Shown piece after piece: positions 23,548 through 32,550 of a stretch of 64,000 bases of DNA. The stretch covers positions 1,407,798 to 1,471,797 of the forward strand of contig CAXAMN010029027.1 of assembly GCA_963970005.1 (NCBI GenBank), in the 5' to 3' direction. A program made the translations under genes and the position numbers. The DNA is from Durusdinium trenchii. Its lineage: Eukaryota; Sar; Dinophyceae; Suessiales; Symbiodiniaceae. The notes beneath the pieces are model-generated. The model worked only from the letters and a program-made list of their open reading frames with translations, was not told the DNA's origin and searched no databases. Position 1 is the first letter of the stretch. Each line of letters starts with the position of its first letter.

Positions 23548-23993
23548 GGCTTCGAGATGAGTACATCCCAGGAACGCCAGAGTGGGACCGAGAGGCATGC
23601 GGTCTTTGTTTGCCTTTGCTCAAAGCAAGGGATGAAGGTCAGGAGGAAATCTACTGGGCCAGGTATCCTACATCGTTCGGGAGATTGCCAACATTGGGGA
23701 CAAAGCTCAAAACCAGCGTCCAGACAACGCGCCAGGGCAGCCCAGCTGGAATTCAGCTTCTGAAAGGCCGAGATAGAACCTCACCACTGATGTTGGACTG
23801 CTGTTTATGCAAGCGTTTGTCGCTTGGCATTTTGATAACAAACAAAGTTCAGCAAATCTCTATGTCTTGTGGAACCTCTTCCGACTTAGGACCCCTTTTT
23901 TGTGTTTCACAAATCTTTTGGCTCAGCACTTGCACTTCAGAAACAGGTTCTGTTTGCTTCAGCAACCTGTTCAGGAAAGGGTTCTTTCTTTGA
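23548..23993 (+). CDS. Candidate exon, unknown protein
   Basis: After an AG at 23545 the frame reads RLRDEYIPGTPEWDREACGL and continues with charged, globular text (ARDEGQEEIYWARYPTSF), which looks coding for roughly the first 75 codons and then degenerates. The true exon probably ends near 23770. No family recognised. Confidence 0.3.
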
Positions 23994-24418
23994 TGCTCTC
24001 AACCACTGGCTCAACAATTCTTGAACGCCAGGGGTCGGTTTTGGAGACGGATTTCTGGCAGCCTTTGGCGTGGGTGGATGTTGGGGTCCCTTACAAAAGG
24101 TTTTTTCCTCAAACAGTGTGACAGTGTGGACACACTTAGGGGTTCTTAAGGTAGGTGTTAAGCACCGAGCTTAGATCAAGTGGGCGGCGCGGCCGTGACC
24201 GGCTAATTCGCTGCTACTCGAAATCCTCGAAGTGCATTTCGACTGCGCAGGCTCCCAGAATCTGGGTGGCGGCGGCGGGTGCTTGTCGTGACAGCGCTCT
24301 CGTTATGGTGCCGTGCGCATTTTCAGATATAGTGGTCACTTTTCCTTGCAGGCGCAAGGGAAACCTCGTGTTTGGGTGCTCCAAAGTCGACTTTTCGTGA
24401 CAGGCGCAAGGGATCGGA

Positions 24419-24890
24419 GCGGCTTTGCTTCGAAGTGCAGATTTCGTGGCAGGCGCAGCACTTTGGATATGGTGGTGATCTTCGAGGTGCTCTTATTTCG
24501 TGACAGGTGCATTTTGGACACGTGGCTCGTTTCCCGATTTCGTGGCAGGCGCAGTACTTTGTGGACCTTGAACTGCAGATTTCGTGGCAGGTGCAGCACT
24601 TTGTGAACCTCGAAGTGCAGATTTCGTGGCAGGCACAGCACTTTGTGGACCTTGAAGTGCAGATTTCGTGGCAGGCACAGCACTTTGTGAACCTCGAAGT
24701 GCAGATTTCGTGACAGGCACAGCACATGCGCAGATTTTGTGGCAGGCGCAGCACTTTGTGAACCTCGAAGTGCAGATTTCGTGGCAGACGCAGCACTTTG
24801 TGACCTTGAAGTGCAGATTTCGTGGCGGGCACAGCACTTTGTGAACCTCGAAGTGCAGATTAGATTTCGTGGCAGGCGCAGCGCTTGGTG
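24419..24890. repeat. 42-bp minisatellite
   Basis: About ten imperfect copies of a 42-bp unit containing GTGCAGATTTCGTGGCAGGC and AGCACTTTGTG. Because 42 is divisible by 3 and the unit lacks stops in most phases, open frames with 14-residue repeats appear on both strands (QHFVDLEVQISWQA in one). The same unit recurs at 44764-44985 and, as single copies, near 43360 and 44175. Confidence 0.9.
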
Positions 24891-24903
24891 CTCTCAGATG
24901 CTC

Positions 24904-25060
24904 ATTCTCGCTCTCGCTCACACTCACACTCACACTCACACGCGCTCACACTCACACTCACACTGACTCACTTGCCCTCACTCTCACGCTCACACTCAGT
25001 CTCACACTCACACTCGCTCTCACTCTCTCACTTTCACTCTCTCACTCACACTCTCTCTCA
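24904..25060. repeat. CACTCA/CTCACA microsatellite, left flank of the large element
   Basis: An imperfect run of CTCACA/CACTCA units that stops exactly where the direct repeat at 25061 begins. The same type of microsatellite resumes at the other end of the element at 37271. Confidence 0.9.
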
Positions 25061-25460
25061 CTTCGAACTTTGATTTTCAGTTAATGCAAACTCCAGAGGA
25101 AAGGAATGGCTCAACGGTAAGGTGGAAAGTCAGCGCAATTGTAGATGTTTCAACAAAAGGTTTTCTTACGTGACTGCGGAAAGCGCACGGCGGCAAAGCG
25201 GCAAATCTGCTGCAAATCTGCGGTGGGAAAAGGTTTTGAGGTCTATCATGAGAACAACCATGGAACCAACGAAACAGCAGCAGGGTGGACCATTGGAGTC
25301 GGTGTGTTGAAAGCAGGTACGTCAGTTCCGCGTCCGGAACTGATATCAGTACCGCCACAGAAGCCTCTTCGTTGGACTGTCACTTCTGTGGGGTAGACTG
25401 TCCCCCTGCTTGTGGAGAAATGGTGGTGGAAAACCCTTTGTCCAGGGTGGGACACACACA
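25061..25460 (-). repeat. Terminal direct repeat, 3' copy
   Basis: Runs from CTTCGAACTTTG to GGGTGGGACACACACA on the plus strand and matches 36878-37278 at a fixed offset of 11817 bases. I find two differences (near 25238 and 25400). The last 38 or so codons of the reverse transcriptase frame lie in this repeat. Confidence 0.95.
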
Positions 25461-28012
25461 GATCGCCGCATTCGGCGCTTTTTCAAAAACCGGTGGCAGG
25501 CGTGGTAGTTATGCCCCTTTTGGACATATAGGTTCACGAGTTCAGCCGCAGCAATGTCAGCGCTGGAGGGTGGAAATGTGTATTTTCGAATGGTGTGAAG
25601 TCGTGATTGAAGGCCTGATAGAGCCAAGCGCTGGCTCCCGGCAGTGGTGGAATCCCGGATTTTCCAGGGTTGAGAAGGTTGTATGTAGGTGATGGTGCGT
25701 TGTGGGAGGTCGATGTTGAAACCGAGGAGATGAAAGTCCTCCACCGGTTCTAGTTCCACTGGGTCGCCAAAGAAATTGTGGTGGATGAGGGTTTGGATAG
25801 CCGGGTGTTGAAGGAAATGTTCGTTGTGGACAATGAAGCGGTTGTCGACATATCGATAGTAAGTAAAGTGGAGGTCTGTATGTTGAAGGAGGTTGTTGTG
25901 GATCTGATGCCAGGAATGCTCAATGAGGGTGATGGCAACGTTGCATAGGGCTGGAGAGAGCTGGGATCCAATCCCGGCCCCTCGGATTTGTTTGTAAGTA
26001 TTGTTGCAAGCCCGGAAAATGCATGTGTTGAGGGCAAAAGCCACGATGGTGGTAATGTCGGAAGTCTGGATGGTGCGTTGGGCGGGGTGCTTCTGATGGT
26101 GTCGGCCAATGTGTGAGTGGTGGAAAGGATTGCCTGTGGCCTGGACATCCACCGTTAAGGTGTGTGTGGATTGCTGTTGTTGCCAGTGGTGGACGAGGGA
26201 ATGAACTGCGTCGATGAGTCGGTGCTGGGGAACGGAGTTGAAAAAGCCGACCAGGTCATCGTTGGTGGCGTGTAGTGAGATGTCTGGTGGGGTTTGGGTG
26301 AGGTAACTGTGAAAGTGGTGCCAAAGCTGGGGAATGGACATTTGGCCTGGATGTTGAGGGTAGAGGTGTTGGAGGATGATGTCAAGGGCACGGCTGGTGA
26401 TGCGTAGCAGGTTGCCACTGAGTGATTGGAAGTATGAGATGATTGTACGGCCTTTTTGCCAGTGCTTCTTCTCCTTGAGGTGGACAACCCCGTAGGGAAT
26501 GTTGAAGTCTTTTCGGAAGCCCCACTTGTAGCGAGTGCGCAGGATGGGGGGGACAGTGGCGGCCAGGTGGTCGTGGACGTTGGCGGCAGTGAGGTATGGA
26601 AGTGGTTCGAAAAGTTCGGGGGATTGCCAGGTGTTCAAGGCGCCAGTGAAATATTGGCGAGGGCAAAACAGCCGGAGTTGCTGGAGCTCATGATCGGCAT
26701 GGTGGAGTAATGTGTGTTTGCCCAAATATTCTTGGAGTTGGCGAAGCAGGCGAGCCGTAAAGCGGGGTTGTTGTTTGAGGTGTATGTTGTGGAGGCGCCA
26801 TTGGTGCTCAAGGAAAGGCTGTAGGTGTTGAACTAGGGATGGTGGAAGCCCCTGTAGTTTGAGCCATTTGGTATAGGCCGTCTTGAAAATGAGGAAGTAA
26901 CGAGCCTTGCTTGGGTAATAGGTACTGTTCATATTGGCTTTGAGGAAAATGCTGAGGTGTGTAGGGAGTTGGAGTTGATCAAGTGTGAGGATGTAATGGC
27001 CGTCGACGGTAGGGGTCTCCGGATCCTGCAGGAGGGTGCGAAGGTGATCGCATGCACAGGGGAGGTCTGCGGGATCTGGCGGGGAGTGGAGGGTGTCCTC
27101 CCATGTGCGGTGGTTGTGGAGGTGGGAGCGGAGGGTTTTGTGGGCGGCTTCCCTCAGTCTGTGTGAGGGGAGGTGGAGGGGTATGGTGAAATGCTTGTGC
27201 TGCTGGATGGTGGTGCGTAGCCATTGTTGGCAGTGCTTGGGAAAGTCGTCATGGGCCAAGAAGGGCACTGTCAATGGGATGTTTGGCTTTGGTGGCGTGA
27301 GATTGCGGTAGAGCAAGGCTTTGTTGAGAATGTGAAGGGCTCGGCTGCGGCCAGGTTCTTCCAAATTCGCGGCCATACGCTGTATTGCATACACCTCGAG
27401 GTCTGTGTGGCGGCCGCTTCTTAGCTGCTTTGCTGCCTCGAAAGAGGCTGCGGTGTGTTTGGTGAGGTTGCGAAGGAGTTGGAGGGCGTGATGCTTCGTG
27501 GAAGTGTAAAGGTGTGGTTCTCTGAGGGTGTACTGGCGTTGTCGAAGGCGTCGGAAAAGTCGTTTGTGGGTGGCTAGTCTGGAGTAGAAGTGGGCTCTGT
27601 GTTTCGCAAACTGCCATCCCTGAGCTTTGAGTTTGAGGTGGTGGGAAATGAAAGGCCAGTTGAGTGAAGGCATCCAGTTGGCGATGTAGTGGTGCTCTTG
27701 GATCCAGGCTTGGTCGTATGTGTCATGGGAGGTGAGTTGGATAGTGGTGTAGTGGTGGATGTTGTTGTGGGAATGCCAATAACGTAAGGAGAGTTCTGCA
27801 GAAATGGGAATGTTGTTTTGAAGTTGTTTGAGTAGGGAGGCCAGCCACTCCTGCCTTGCGAGACCACTGGGTGGGTTGAATTGTACGATGTAGTTGGTGG
27901 CCGTGCAGGGTGTTGGAGTCCCAATGTTGCTCGGTGGGGTTCCAGGAGTCGGGAACAGGTGGTGTGGGAGATGGGATGTGTGGGGGCGGTGGGGCGGGCG
28001 CTGTGGTGCCAC
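25346..28012 (-). CDS. Reverse transcriptase, Penelope-like, motif C YVDN
   Basis: An 888-codon frame. The first 30 residues are proline-rich and probably belong to the overlapping frame; RT-related sequence starts near NYIVQFNPPSGLARQ. The RT core is seen from about residue 515 (RTIISYFQSLSGNLLRI), through motif A (NDDLVGFFNSVP, near 585) and motif B (GAGIGSQLSPALCN, near 678), to motif C (YYRYVDNRFIV, Tyr-Val-Asp-Asn near 721). Motif B and the RYVD context resemble Penelope-like RTs. The second Asp of the usual YxDD is Asn. After a thumb-like region the frame ends inside the 3' terminal repeat with a short basic tail; no endonuclease follows. It would copy the element's RNA, probably primed from a DNA 3' end. 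No frameshift is seen, so it may be intact. Confidence 0.85.
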   Translation of the reverse strand: MAPQRPPHRPHTSHLPHHLFPTPGTPPSNIGTPTPCTATNYIVQFNPPSGLARQEWLASLLKQLQNNIPISAELSLRYWHSHNNIHHYTTIQLTSHDTYDQAWIQEHHYIANWMPSLNWPFISHHLKLKAQGWQFAKHRAHFYSRLATHKRLFRRLRQRQYTLREPHLYTSTKHHALQLLRNLTKHTAASFEAAKQLRSGRHTDLEVYAIQRMAANLEEPGRSRALHILNKALLYRNLTPPKPNIPLTVPFLAHDDFPKHCQQWLRTTIQQHKHFTIPLHLPSHRLREAAHKTLRSHLHNHRTWEDTLHSPPDPADLPCACDHLRTLLQDPETPTVDGHYILTLDQLQLPTHLSIFLKANMNSTYYPSKARYFLIFKTAYTKWLKLQGLPPSLVQHLQPFLEHQWRLHNIHLKQQPRFTARLLRQLQEYLGKHTLLHHADHELQQLRLFCPRQYFTGALNTWQSPELFEPLPYLTAANVHDHLAATVPPILRTRYKWGFRKDFNIPYGVVHLKEKKHWQKGRTIISYFQSLSGNLLRITSRALDIILQHLYPQHPGQMSIPQLWHHFHSYLTQTPPDISLHATNDDLVGFFNSVPQHRLIDAVHSLVHHWQQQQSTHTLTVDVQATGNPFHHSHIGRHHQKHPAQRTIQTSDITTIVAFALNTCIFRACNNTYKQIRGAGIGSQLSPALCNVAITLIEHSWHQIHNNLLQHTDLHFTYYRYVDNRFIVHNEHFLQHPAIQTLIHHNFFGDPVELEPVEDFHLLGFNIDLPQRTITYIQPSQPWKIRDSTTAGSQRLALSGLQSRLHTIRKYTFPPSSADIAAAELVNLYVQKGHNYHACHRFLKKRRMRRSVCVPPWTKGFPPPFLHKQGDSLPHRSDSPTKRLLWRY

Positions 28013-28409
28013 GTGTGGTAGGTGGTGGCGGGGGGCTGTGTTTGAAGGTCGATGGTGGTGGAGTGACAGGTTCGGCCGTGGGCAGAGGTGGCGGCGGCGG
28101 AGGTGGAAAATCTGGCTGGGAGTTGGGTGCCTGGGGTGGGGGTGTGTGCTGCGATGGCGGTGTGTACGGTGGAGTCACATAAGGGTTGGAGTGGTGGACG
28201 TGGTGTGTGCGAAGTGCGTGAGTGAGTGGGCCGTAGGTGCCTGTGGGGCTGTAGGTGTGGTGGGCGGTGGTGGGAGGAGAAGTTGTGGTATCTGGGTTGG
28301 TGAGCTGCTGATGGTGTTGCTGCATCAAATAATGATTCCAGTAGTATTGCTGCCACTGCGCGTCCATGGTGGCTGAGCGAAGTATCACTGGATCGTGGGC
28401 GTGGATCAC
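27723..28409 (-). CDS. Element ORF8: proline-rich frame overlapping the RT
   Basis: A 228-codon frame; an acceptor-like TTTTTACATTTTCAG lies 21 bases before the ATG at 28409, and a second in-frame ATG (MDAQWQQYYWNHYLMQQHHQ) is at 28367. The first 130 residues are Gln/His- then Pro-rich and typical of this element. After PDSWNPTEQHWDSN the sense moves to the RT frame, which is offset by one base and overlaps it for about 290 bases. ORF8 may be the N-terminal part of the RT protein, joined by ribosomal frameshifting or by a small intron, or may be a separate protein. Confidence 0.5.
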   Translation of the reverse strand: MIHAHDPVILRSATMDAQWQQYYWNHYLMQQHHQQLTNPDTTTSPPTTAHHTYSPTGTYGPLTHALRTHHVHHSNPYVTPPYTPPSQHTPPPQAPNSQPDFPPPPPPPLPTAEPVTPPPSTFKHSPPPPPTTRGTTAPAPPPPHIPSPTPPVPDSWNPTEQHWDSNTLHGHQLHRTIQPTQWSRKAGVAGLPTQTTSKQHSHFCRTLLTLLAFPQQHPPLHHYPTHLP

Positions 28410-28838
28410 CGGTTGTGGATTTGAGCAAGCTGAAAATGTAAAAACAGGCGCAAGACAGTCAAATGGGGAGTAATGGTGGCGCTAAAGCAGTCATGCTGCC
28501 GGAAAACCGGTGTCAAAGAGAAAAACTCGAACGACCGCCGAAAACACAGGAGAACCGGAAAACCCAAAAGGCGCCTGTGTGGGTGCGAACAACATATTGA
28601 AAATCAGACTGTCCACGGAAGCGCGCTGTTTTTCGTTGTGCAAGGTGAAACTGAACGTGGTTGTCTGCGGAACAAGCTGAGCGACTGCCCGAAGATGATG
28701 GTGGGCGTGTTGTTGGAAAGTTGTGTTAAAACGGAAACAACATGGCCAAAAAAAAGGAGGGTGTGAGGGTGGTAACATGTTGTACAAGTCATCTTCGGTG
28801 GAATCATGGCAGGCGCCTCAGGAGCTGCAGCTGCGTGA
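28410..28838 (-). other. Gap between element ORF7 and ORF8
   Basis: About 430 bases without a coding-like frame on the element's strand. The skew is weaker here than in the ORFs. It could hold an untranslated region, intron or promoter; no motif is clear apart from the acceptor beside ORF8. Confidence 0.4.
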
Positions 28839-29561
28839 TCAATGGTTATCTGCATGCCACGGGTCGGTGACTGGATCGTAGTCCTGTTGTGATAGCGGCA
28901 AGGGGCGCCCTTGCGCGTCCAACCAGATCGTGGGTGGGCGGTGTGTGACCACCGGGGGTGGTGAACTCAAGGTGGAGGAACCAGTCTGTGGTGAGATGAA
29001 AGGGTTGGGTTGCTGTGTTGGAATGGGGTACTGTGCTGGCCATGGGTGAGTGGGTGTAGGAGCGGCTGTTGGTGGTGCCGCTGAGGGTGCTGGCGTATAG
29101 GATCCGCCTTGAAAGGAAGGCCAGCCAGTTGCCGGGGGAACAGGCTGAAGGGGTTCGGTGGTAGAGTGTTGCTGTAGGGCTTGAGAGAGCGACGGTGGTG
29201 GTCGCTTTGGAAGTGGGTGGACTGTAGTGGTAGCATGGCGGTTGATGCCGGAGGCACTGCCAGGGGGCGTTGGAGAGCCTGTGCGTGGATCTGGCTGGCG
29301 GGTGCGAGTGGGGGTAGTGGTGCGAGGAGGTGTCTTGGAACGCCTGTTGCGTGGTGTGCCGCCGATGGGGGATGGAAATGTAGGTGGAGTGTGGGGCTGT
29401 TCTGGCAAAGTGACAGGAGGTGTGGGGATGAGGTTGACGTATTGCCAGCGATCGTGTGGTTGTTTGTTGGTGGCTGATGTGGGATTGGGGGATGCTGTGG
29501 GAAACGTACTGCTGGCTGCGGGAGGGGAAGTTGCCGATTGGTTGCTGTCTGCTGTGGGCAT
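28839..29561 (-). CDS. Element ORF7: Pro/Thr-rich protein
   Basis: A 240-codon frame made largely of proline, threonine, serine and glutamine, probably disordered. There are two more ordered islands: HDRWQYVNLIP near residue 37 and the C-terminus PPTIWLDAQGRPLPLSQQDY followed by DPVTDPWHADNH. A CAG acceptor candidate lies 22 bases before the ATG. No known domain; function unknown. An overlapping frame (28967-29614) has the same composition and is less likely. Confidence 0.5.
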   Translation of the reverse strand: MPTADSNQSATSPPAASSTFPTASPNPTSATNKQPHDRWQYVNLIPTPPVTLPEQPHTPPTFPSPIGGTPRNRRSKTPPRTTTPTRTRQPDPRTGSPTPPGSASGINRHATTTVHPLPKRPPPSLSQALQQHSTTEPLQPVPPATGWPSFQGGSYTPAPSAAPPTAAPTPTHPWPAQYPIPTQQPNPFISPQTGSSTLSSPPPVVTHRPPTIWLDAQGRPLPLSQQDYDPVTDPWHADNH

Positions 29562-29698
29562 GAGGCCGGCAAAAGAGGGGAGCTGGACGATGGCGTGGAT
29601 GTCCGTCTGGACATGACGGTGGTGGGTGGCTGTTCTAGGGGTTGCTCGAGGTGTGGTCTGTTGGGATTCGTGCGTGAGAAGTGGTGGAAGTGGATTGG

Positions 29699-30301
29699 TC
29701 AGGATGGATTCGAGGAGTTTGAGTGGCGACGTCCTGCAAAGTAGTACTTCGGGTTGTGGCGGTGTGAAGTGGAACTGGGAGGATGGTCAGTCTCGTTGTG
29801 TGTTGATGTGGAGGTCTGTGCGGTTAGGTTGGGATCCAGGAAATATGCTGCTGGGGGAAACCGAGCCATGGTGTCAATGGCGTTGAGAGCCAGGCGGGTG
29901 TGGCTCTGAATGCGTTGTACGTTGTTGTGGTAAATGGCAATGAGCCGCTGGACAGGTGGTGGGAGTGTATCAGTTAAAGGTGGATGTCCGATAGGGGTGT
30001 CAGTGAGGGCGTTGAGGCTGTCCAGGTGTTGGTGAAGAACGAATCTGTGGACGTGAAGGTCGGTGAGAATGCCCATAAGGGCGTGGGGTGGTTGGAGGGT
30101 GTATACTTCGGCCCAAAACGATTGGTCTGCCGAGATGTTTGTGGTGGCTGATGGTGTGGGTTGTGAGGGTGGGGAAAGTGGGTTGGGTGGAGGTTGCTGC
30201 GGGGATGTTGGATCCTGCACTTGCGGAGGTGTTTCCTCCGGATCTTCATTGAAGAAAAGTAGAACCTCAGACTGCTCATCATAGTCGGCGTGCCGCTCCA
30301 T
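29699..30301 (-). CDS. Element ORF6: paralog-family protein
   Basis: A 200-codon frame with an acidic start (MERHADYDEQSEVLLFFNED), a Pro-rich linker, then a helical region (HALMGILTDLHVHRFVLHQH ... PPVQRLIAIYHNNVQRIQSH) ending in AAYFLDPNLTAQ. The helical part resembles ORF3 and ORF4 in order of elements: hydrophobic helix, short Pro-containing link, long helix, then a (Y)R/FxxxPT-like strand. It is preceded at 54 bases by CTGCAGCCGTTTTTTCAA, similar to the motif ahead of ORF3-5. Function unknown; a structural (Gag-like) role is possible. Confidence 0.55.
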   Translation of the reverse strand: MERHADYDEQSEVLLFFNEDPEETPPQVQDPTSPQQPPPNPLSPPSQPTPSATTNISADQSFWAEVYTLQPPHALMGILTDLHVHRFVLHQHLDSLNALTDTPIGHPPLTDTLPPPVQRLIAIYHNNVQRIQSHTRLALNAIDTMARFPPAAYFLDPNLTAQTSTSTHNETDHPPSSTSHRHNPKYYFAGRRHSNSSNPS

Positions 30302-30536
30302 TGACAGCTAAGTGTGGAGGCGGTGCACGGTTGCAGGTAACGATCACAAGTTTGAAAAAACGGCTGCAGGCAGGGGGAACACACTTGCATGTGGGAGTGA
30401 GAGGTGAAAACCAGGTGTCCAACTAAGTAGAATGGGCAGGAAAATGTAGGAGAAGTCGAAAAAGTGGAAAGCGAAAACCGAACGGAGGTGGCGTTCTTTT
30501 TAGTCATCACACGCTGTGTGAAGGTGCGGGGTGAGA

Positions 30537-31370
30537 CTATGAGCTGCTGTGGCGTGAGTTGAGCTCCGCCGCGGCTGCAGCGGCGGCTTGGCGCGCAATC
30601 CGCAGGATGGTTTGTTGGAGCGTGGCCGCCTGCTGCTCTGTTAGTGGCGCATCGGGAATGGGGGGTACCGGTGGGAAAACTGTAGTGGTGTTGGTAGTAG
30701 TGGTTGGTCTGAAGTGAGATGGCGGTACGGGACTTGATGTGACTGGGCGTCGAGTGGGGTGTGCTGTGGGATTGAGGTAATGCTTGATGTCGTTGGAAAA
30801 GTTGAAGGGTAGGAGTTGGCCATTCCGGTGGGGACGTGGAATAGTGACCTGTACAGGGTTGCGTGTGGGTGCTGTTGAAGGGTGGGCTTGGTGCCAGTGT
30901 GGAGGGCGCACCCAGGTGGTATTGATGGGTGGGTGCCCCGGACGTGCTTTTGGTAGAATGGGAACATTGGTGGTGAGGATAACTGGGTCCTCAGTGCTGG
31001 TGGAGGATGTGGTGGATGGTGGTGCTGATGTGGTGTGCGGAGGGGTGGCAGCAGGCGGTGTTGGTGTTGGCTTGAGGTTGGTCTGTGGTGTGTTGCGTGT
31101 AGATAGGTTGCGGTATGATGTATGAGAGACTGGAGGGGCTTTGGGTGGTGGCGTTGTGGACGTGGTGGAGGTTTTGTCCGGTACTGCGCTGACCGGAGGG
31201 CAGAGCATGGGAGCATGCTGTGGGGAGTCTTCTTCCTTTTTCATGAATTCCAGCTTTGGGTCCTTGGTGGATGATGCATCGGCTTCTGCTTTGGTGAGGT
31301 GTGGCGTCTCTTCCTTCACTTCGATAGACTCCGTGGGAGTGCGATCCCAATCTGGAGAGTCGTAGTCCAT
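30537..31370 (-). CDS. Element ORF5: acidic/proline-rich protein
   Basis: The frame is open from 31487, but the start is placed at MDYDSPDWDRTPTESIEVKE (31370) because an acceptor/leader-like motif lies 52 bases upstream. The N-terminus is acidic, the middle is a long Pro/Thr/Ser-rich segment with a conserved-looking island (TIPRPHRNGQLLPFNFSNDI), and the C-terminus is an alanine-rich helix (TLQQTILRIARQAAAAAAAE). No known domain. Confidence 0.5.
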   Translation of the reverse strand: MDYDSPDWDRTPTESIEVKEETPHLTKAEADASSTKDPKLEFMKKEEDSPQHAPMLCPPVSAVPDKTSTTSTTPPPKAPPVSHTSYRNLSTRNTPQTNLKPTPTPPAATPPHTTSAPPSTTSSTSTEDPVILTTNVPILPKARPGHPPINTTWVRPPHWHQAHPSTAPTRNPVQVTIPRPHRNGQLLPFNFSNDIKHYLNPTAHPTRRPVTSSPVPPSHFRPTTTTNTTTVFPPVPPIPDAPLTEQQAATLQQTILRIARQAAAAAAAELNSRHSSS

Positions 31371-31421
31371 GGGATGGTGGGAAGGCGAAGCGAGTGGGAT
31401 GAAACGGCCCGTCGATAGTTC

Positions 31422-31440
31422 AAATGGCTGCGGAGAAAAA
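31422..31440 (-). promoter_or_regulatory. Acceptor with spliced-leader-like sequence before ORF5
   Basis: The minus strand reads TTTTTCTCCGCAGCCATTT: a pyrimidine tract, CAG, then CCATTTGA. CCGCAGCCATTT matches the dinoflagellate spliced leader (CCGTAGCCATTTTGGCTC) at all but one of twelve positions. Either an acceptor or a relic leader left by reverse transcription of a trans-spliced mRNA. Confidence 0.5.
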
Positions 31441-31557
31441 TTGTGTGACTGCTGGGTGGTAAAATAGAGATAGAGTGAAGAAAGCAAAGCAAGGAGGACA
31501 AGTTTTTTCGATCTCTGATCAAAGCGTGATGTGTGAGATCAAGCGTTATCCTATGCC

Positions 31558-32307
31558 TCAGGGGGAAGAAGACGGTGTGTCAGCAAGCAGGTGGCAAGCT
31601 ACCGAGGAGGTGGAGCTGGAGGTGGAGGCCGTCCAGAGTGCTTGATGCAGGTGTCCGCGGTGGCCGGGAGCTGCGGAAGGGCGGTCCGGGATGATCTGGT
31701 GCCTTGCGGTTGTGTGGTTTGGCTGTGAGAGTGTGGTGAGGGGAAGGCGGTCTCGAGAACGAGACCTGTCTCTGTCACTGAGCCGGTGGAGGAGCGGCTG
31801 TGTGGTGGTGGGGGATGGTGTGGCTGGGTTGTGTTGTGAGGTGGTTCCGGAGAGGAGGTTGGTTTGCTGTGGTAGGATGTCAATGGTGGGATCAATGCGG
31901 TAGTGACCAGGGGAGCCTGGTGAGCCAGGGAGGAATTGCAGCCTGGTGAGTCCACGGCGGGCGTCGTGGGTGGCATTGATCAAATGTCGTAATGTGTTGC
32001 GTGTCTGCAGAAAAAGTCTGTAAGCTGGTGTATTGGTGAAAGTAGACATTGGGGGGATGGGATCTCGCACAAAGGGGTGATGTTGGAGATCGTCGACCAG
32101 TGTGGATATGGTAGTGATCATCCAGTGGAGCAGGAGTAGTTCGGGTTGGTGTGTCACTGATGGAGCCAAGTATGGCATGGGATTGCTCCGTAAAAAGTAG
32201 CTGTGGTGTGAATCGGGTGGGCCAGGGGAAATTGTGGTGGTTGCTGAGTGAGGAGGTTGTGGAGTTCGTAGATCATCGGCAGGCATCATGTCGTAGGGAG
32301 GGCGCAC
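31558..32307 (-). CDS. Element ORF4: paralog-family protein
   Basis: A 249-codon frame beginning MRPPYDMMPADDLRTPQPPH. Residues 50-150 form the shared module: LLLLHWMITTISTLVDDLQH, HHPFVRDPIPP, then AYRLFLQTRNTLRHLINATH, DARRGLTRLQFLPGSPGSPG and HYRIDPTIDI. ORF3 carries nearly the same order (HPFHTEPMP ... AYNLLYRLRGDL ... ARRLLQF ... GLPGQYRINPT). An Arg/Ser-rich segment (DRDRSRSRDR) follows, also matched in ORF3. The leader-like motif is about 24 bases upstream. Function unknown. Confidence 0.6.
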   Translation of the reverse strand: MRPPYDMMPADDLRTPQPPHSATTTISPGPPDSHHSYFLRSNPMPYLAPSVTHQPELLLLHWMITTISTLVDDLQHHPFVRDPIPPMSTFTNTPAYRLFLQTRNTLRHLINATHDARRGLTRLQFLPGSPGSPGHYRIDPTIDILPQQTNLLSGTTSQHNPATPSPTTTQPLLHRLSDRDRSRSRDRLPLTTLSQPNHTTARHQIIPDRPSAAPGHRGHLHQALWTASTSSSTSSVACHLLADTPSSSP

Positions 32308-32329
32308 GTTTATGAAGAAACTGTTCAGT

Positions 32330-32347
32330 CAAATGGCTGCGGACAGA
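32330..32347 (-). promoter_or_regulatory. Acceptor with spliced-leader-like sequence before ORF4
   Basis: The minus strand reads CTTTCTGTCCGCAGCCATTTG, the same core (CCGCAGCCATTTGA) as the site ahead of ORF5. Confidence 0.5.
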
Positions 32348-32550
32348 AAGTGGCAAGCAAGAGGAACAACTAGTAGGCAGTGTGAAAGTGAAAGGAATTC
32401 CGTTGCATGGCAGAATTTTCCGCTCGCCGAGAAAGTCTGTGAGACTTGAAAAACGAAAGCAACAGTAGCCGTGAGTAGGGATGCTGTCACATAGTTGACA
32501 AAAAATTGCGCGGCGGCCGCCGGAGAGCTGGAGGTTGAATGTTGCTGTAG

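Noticed and set aside
24419-24890. Regular repeats that might be read as a CRISPR array
   Set aside because: The 42-bp units are contiguous with no unique spacers, in a eukaryotic genome, with no cas genes.
24885-25084. Ser/Leu/Thr/His repeat ORFs in the CACTCA microsatellites, here and at 37102-37646
   Set aside because: Pure products of the microsatellite with no conserved flank.
27203-27222. Plus-strand match GCGTAGCCATTGTTGGC resembling the dinoflagellate spliced leader
   Set aside because: It lies inside the RT coding sequence on the opposite strand, with no start codon or acceptor context, so it is most likely chance.
27894-28376. Plus-strand Gly/Trp/Arg/Val-rich ORFs across 25.5-36.3 kb
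   Set aside because: They mirror the Pro/Thr-rich minus-strand ORFs. Only the minus-strand frames show RT motifs, Myb-like pattern, paralogy and acceptor spacing.
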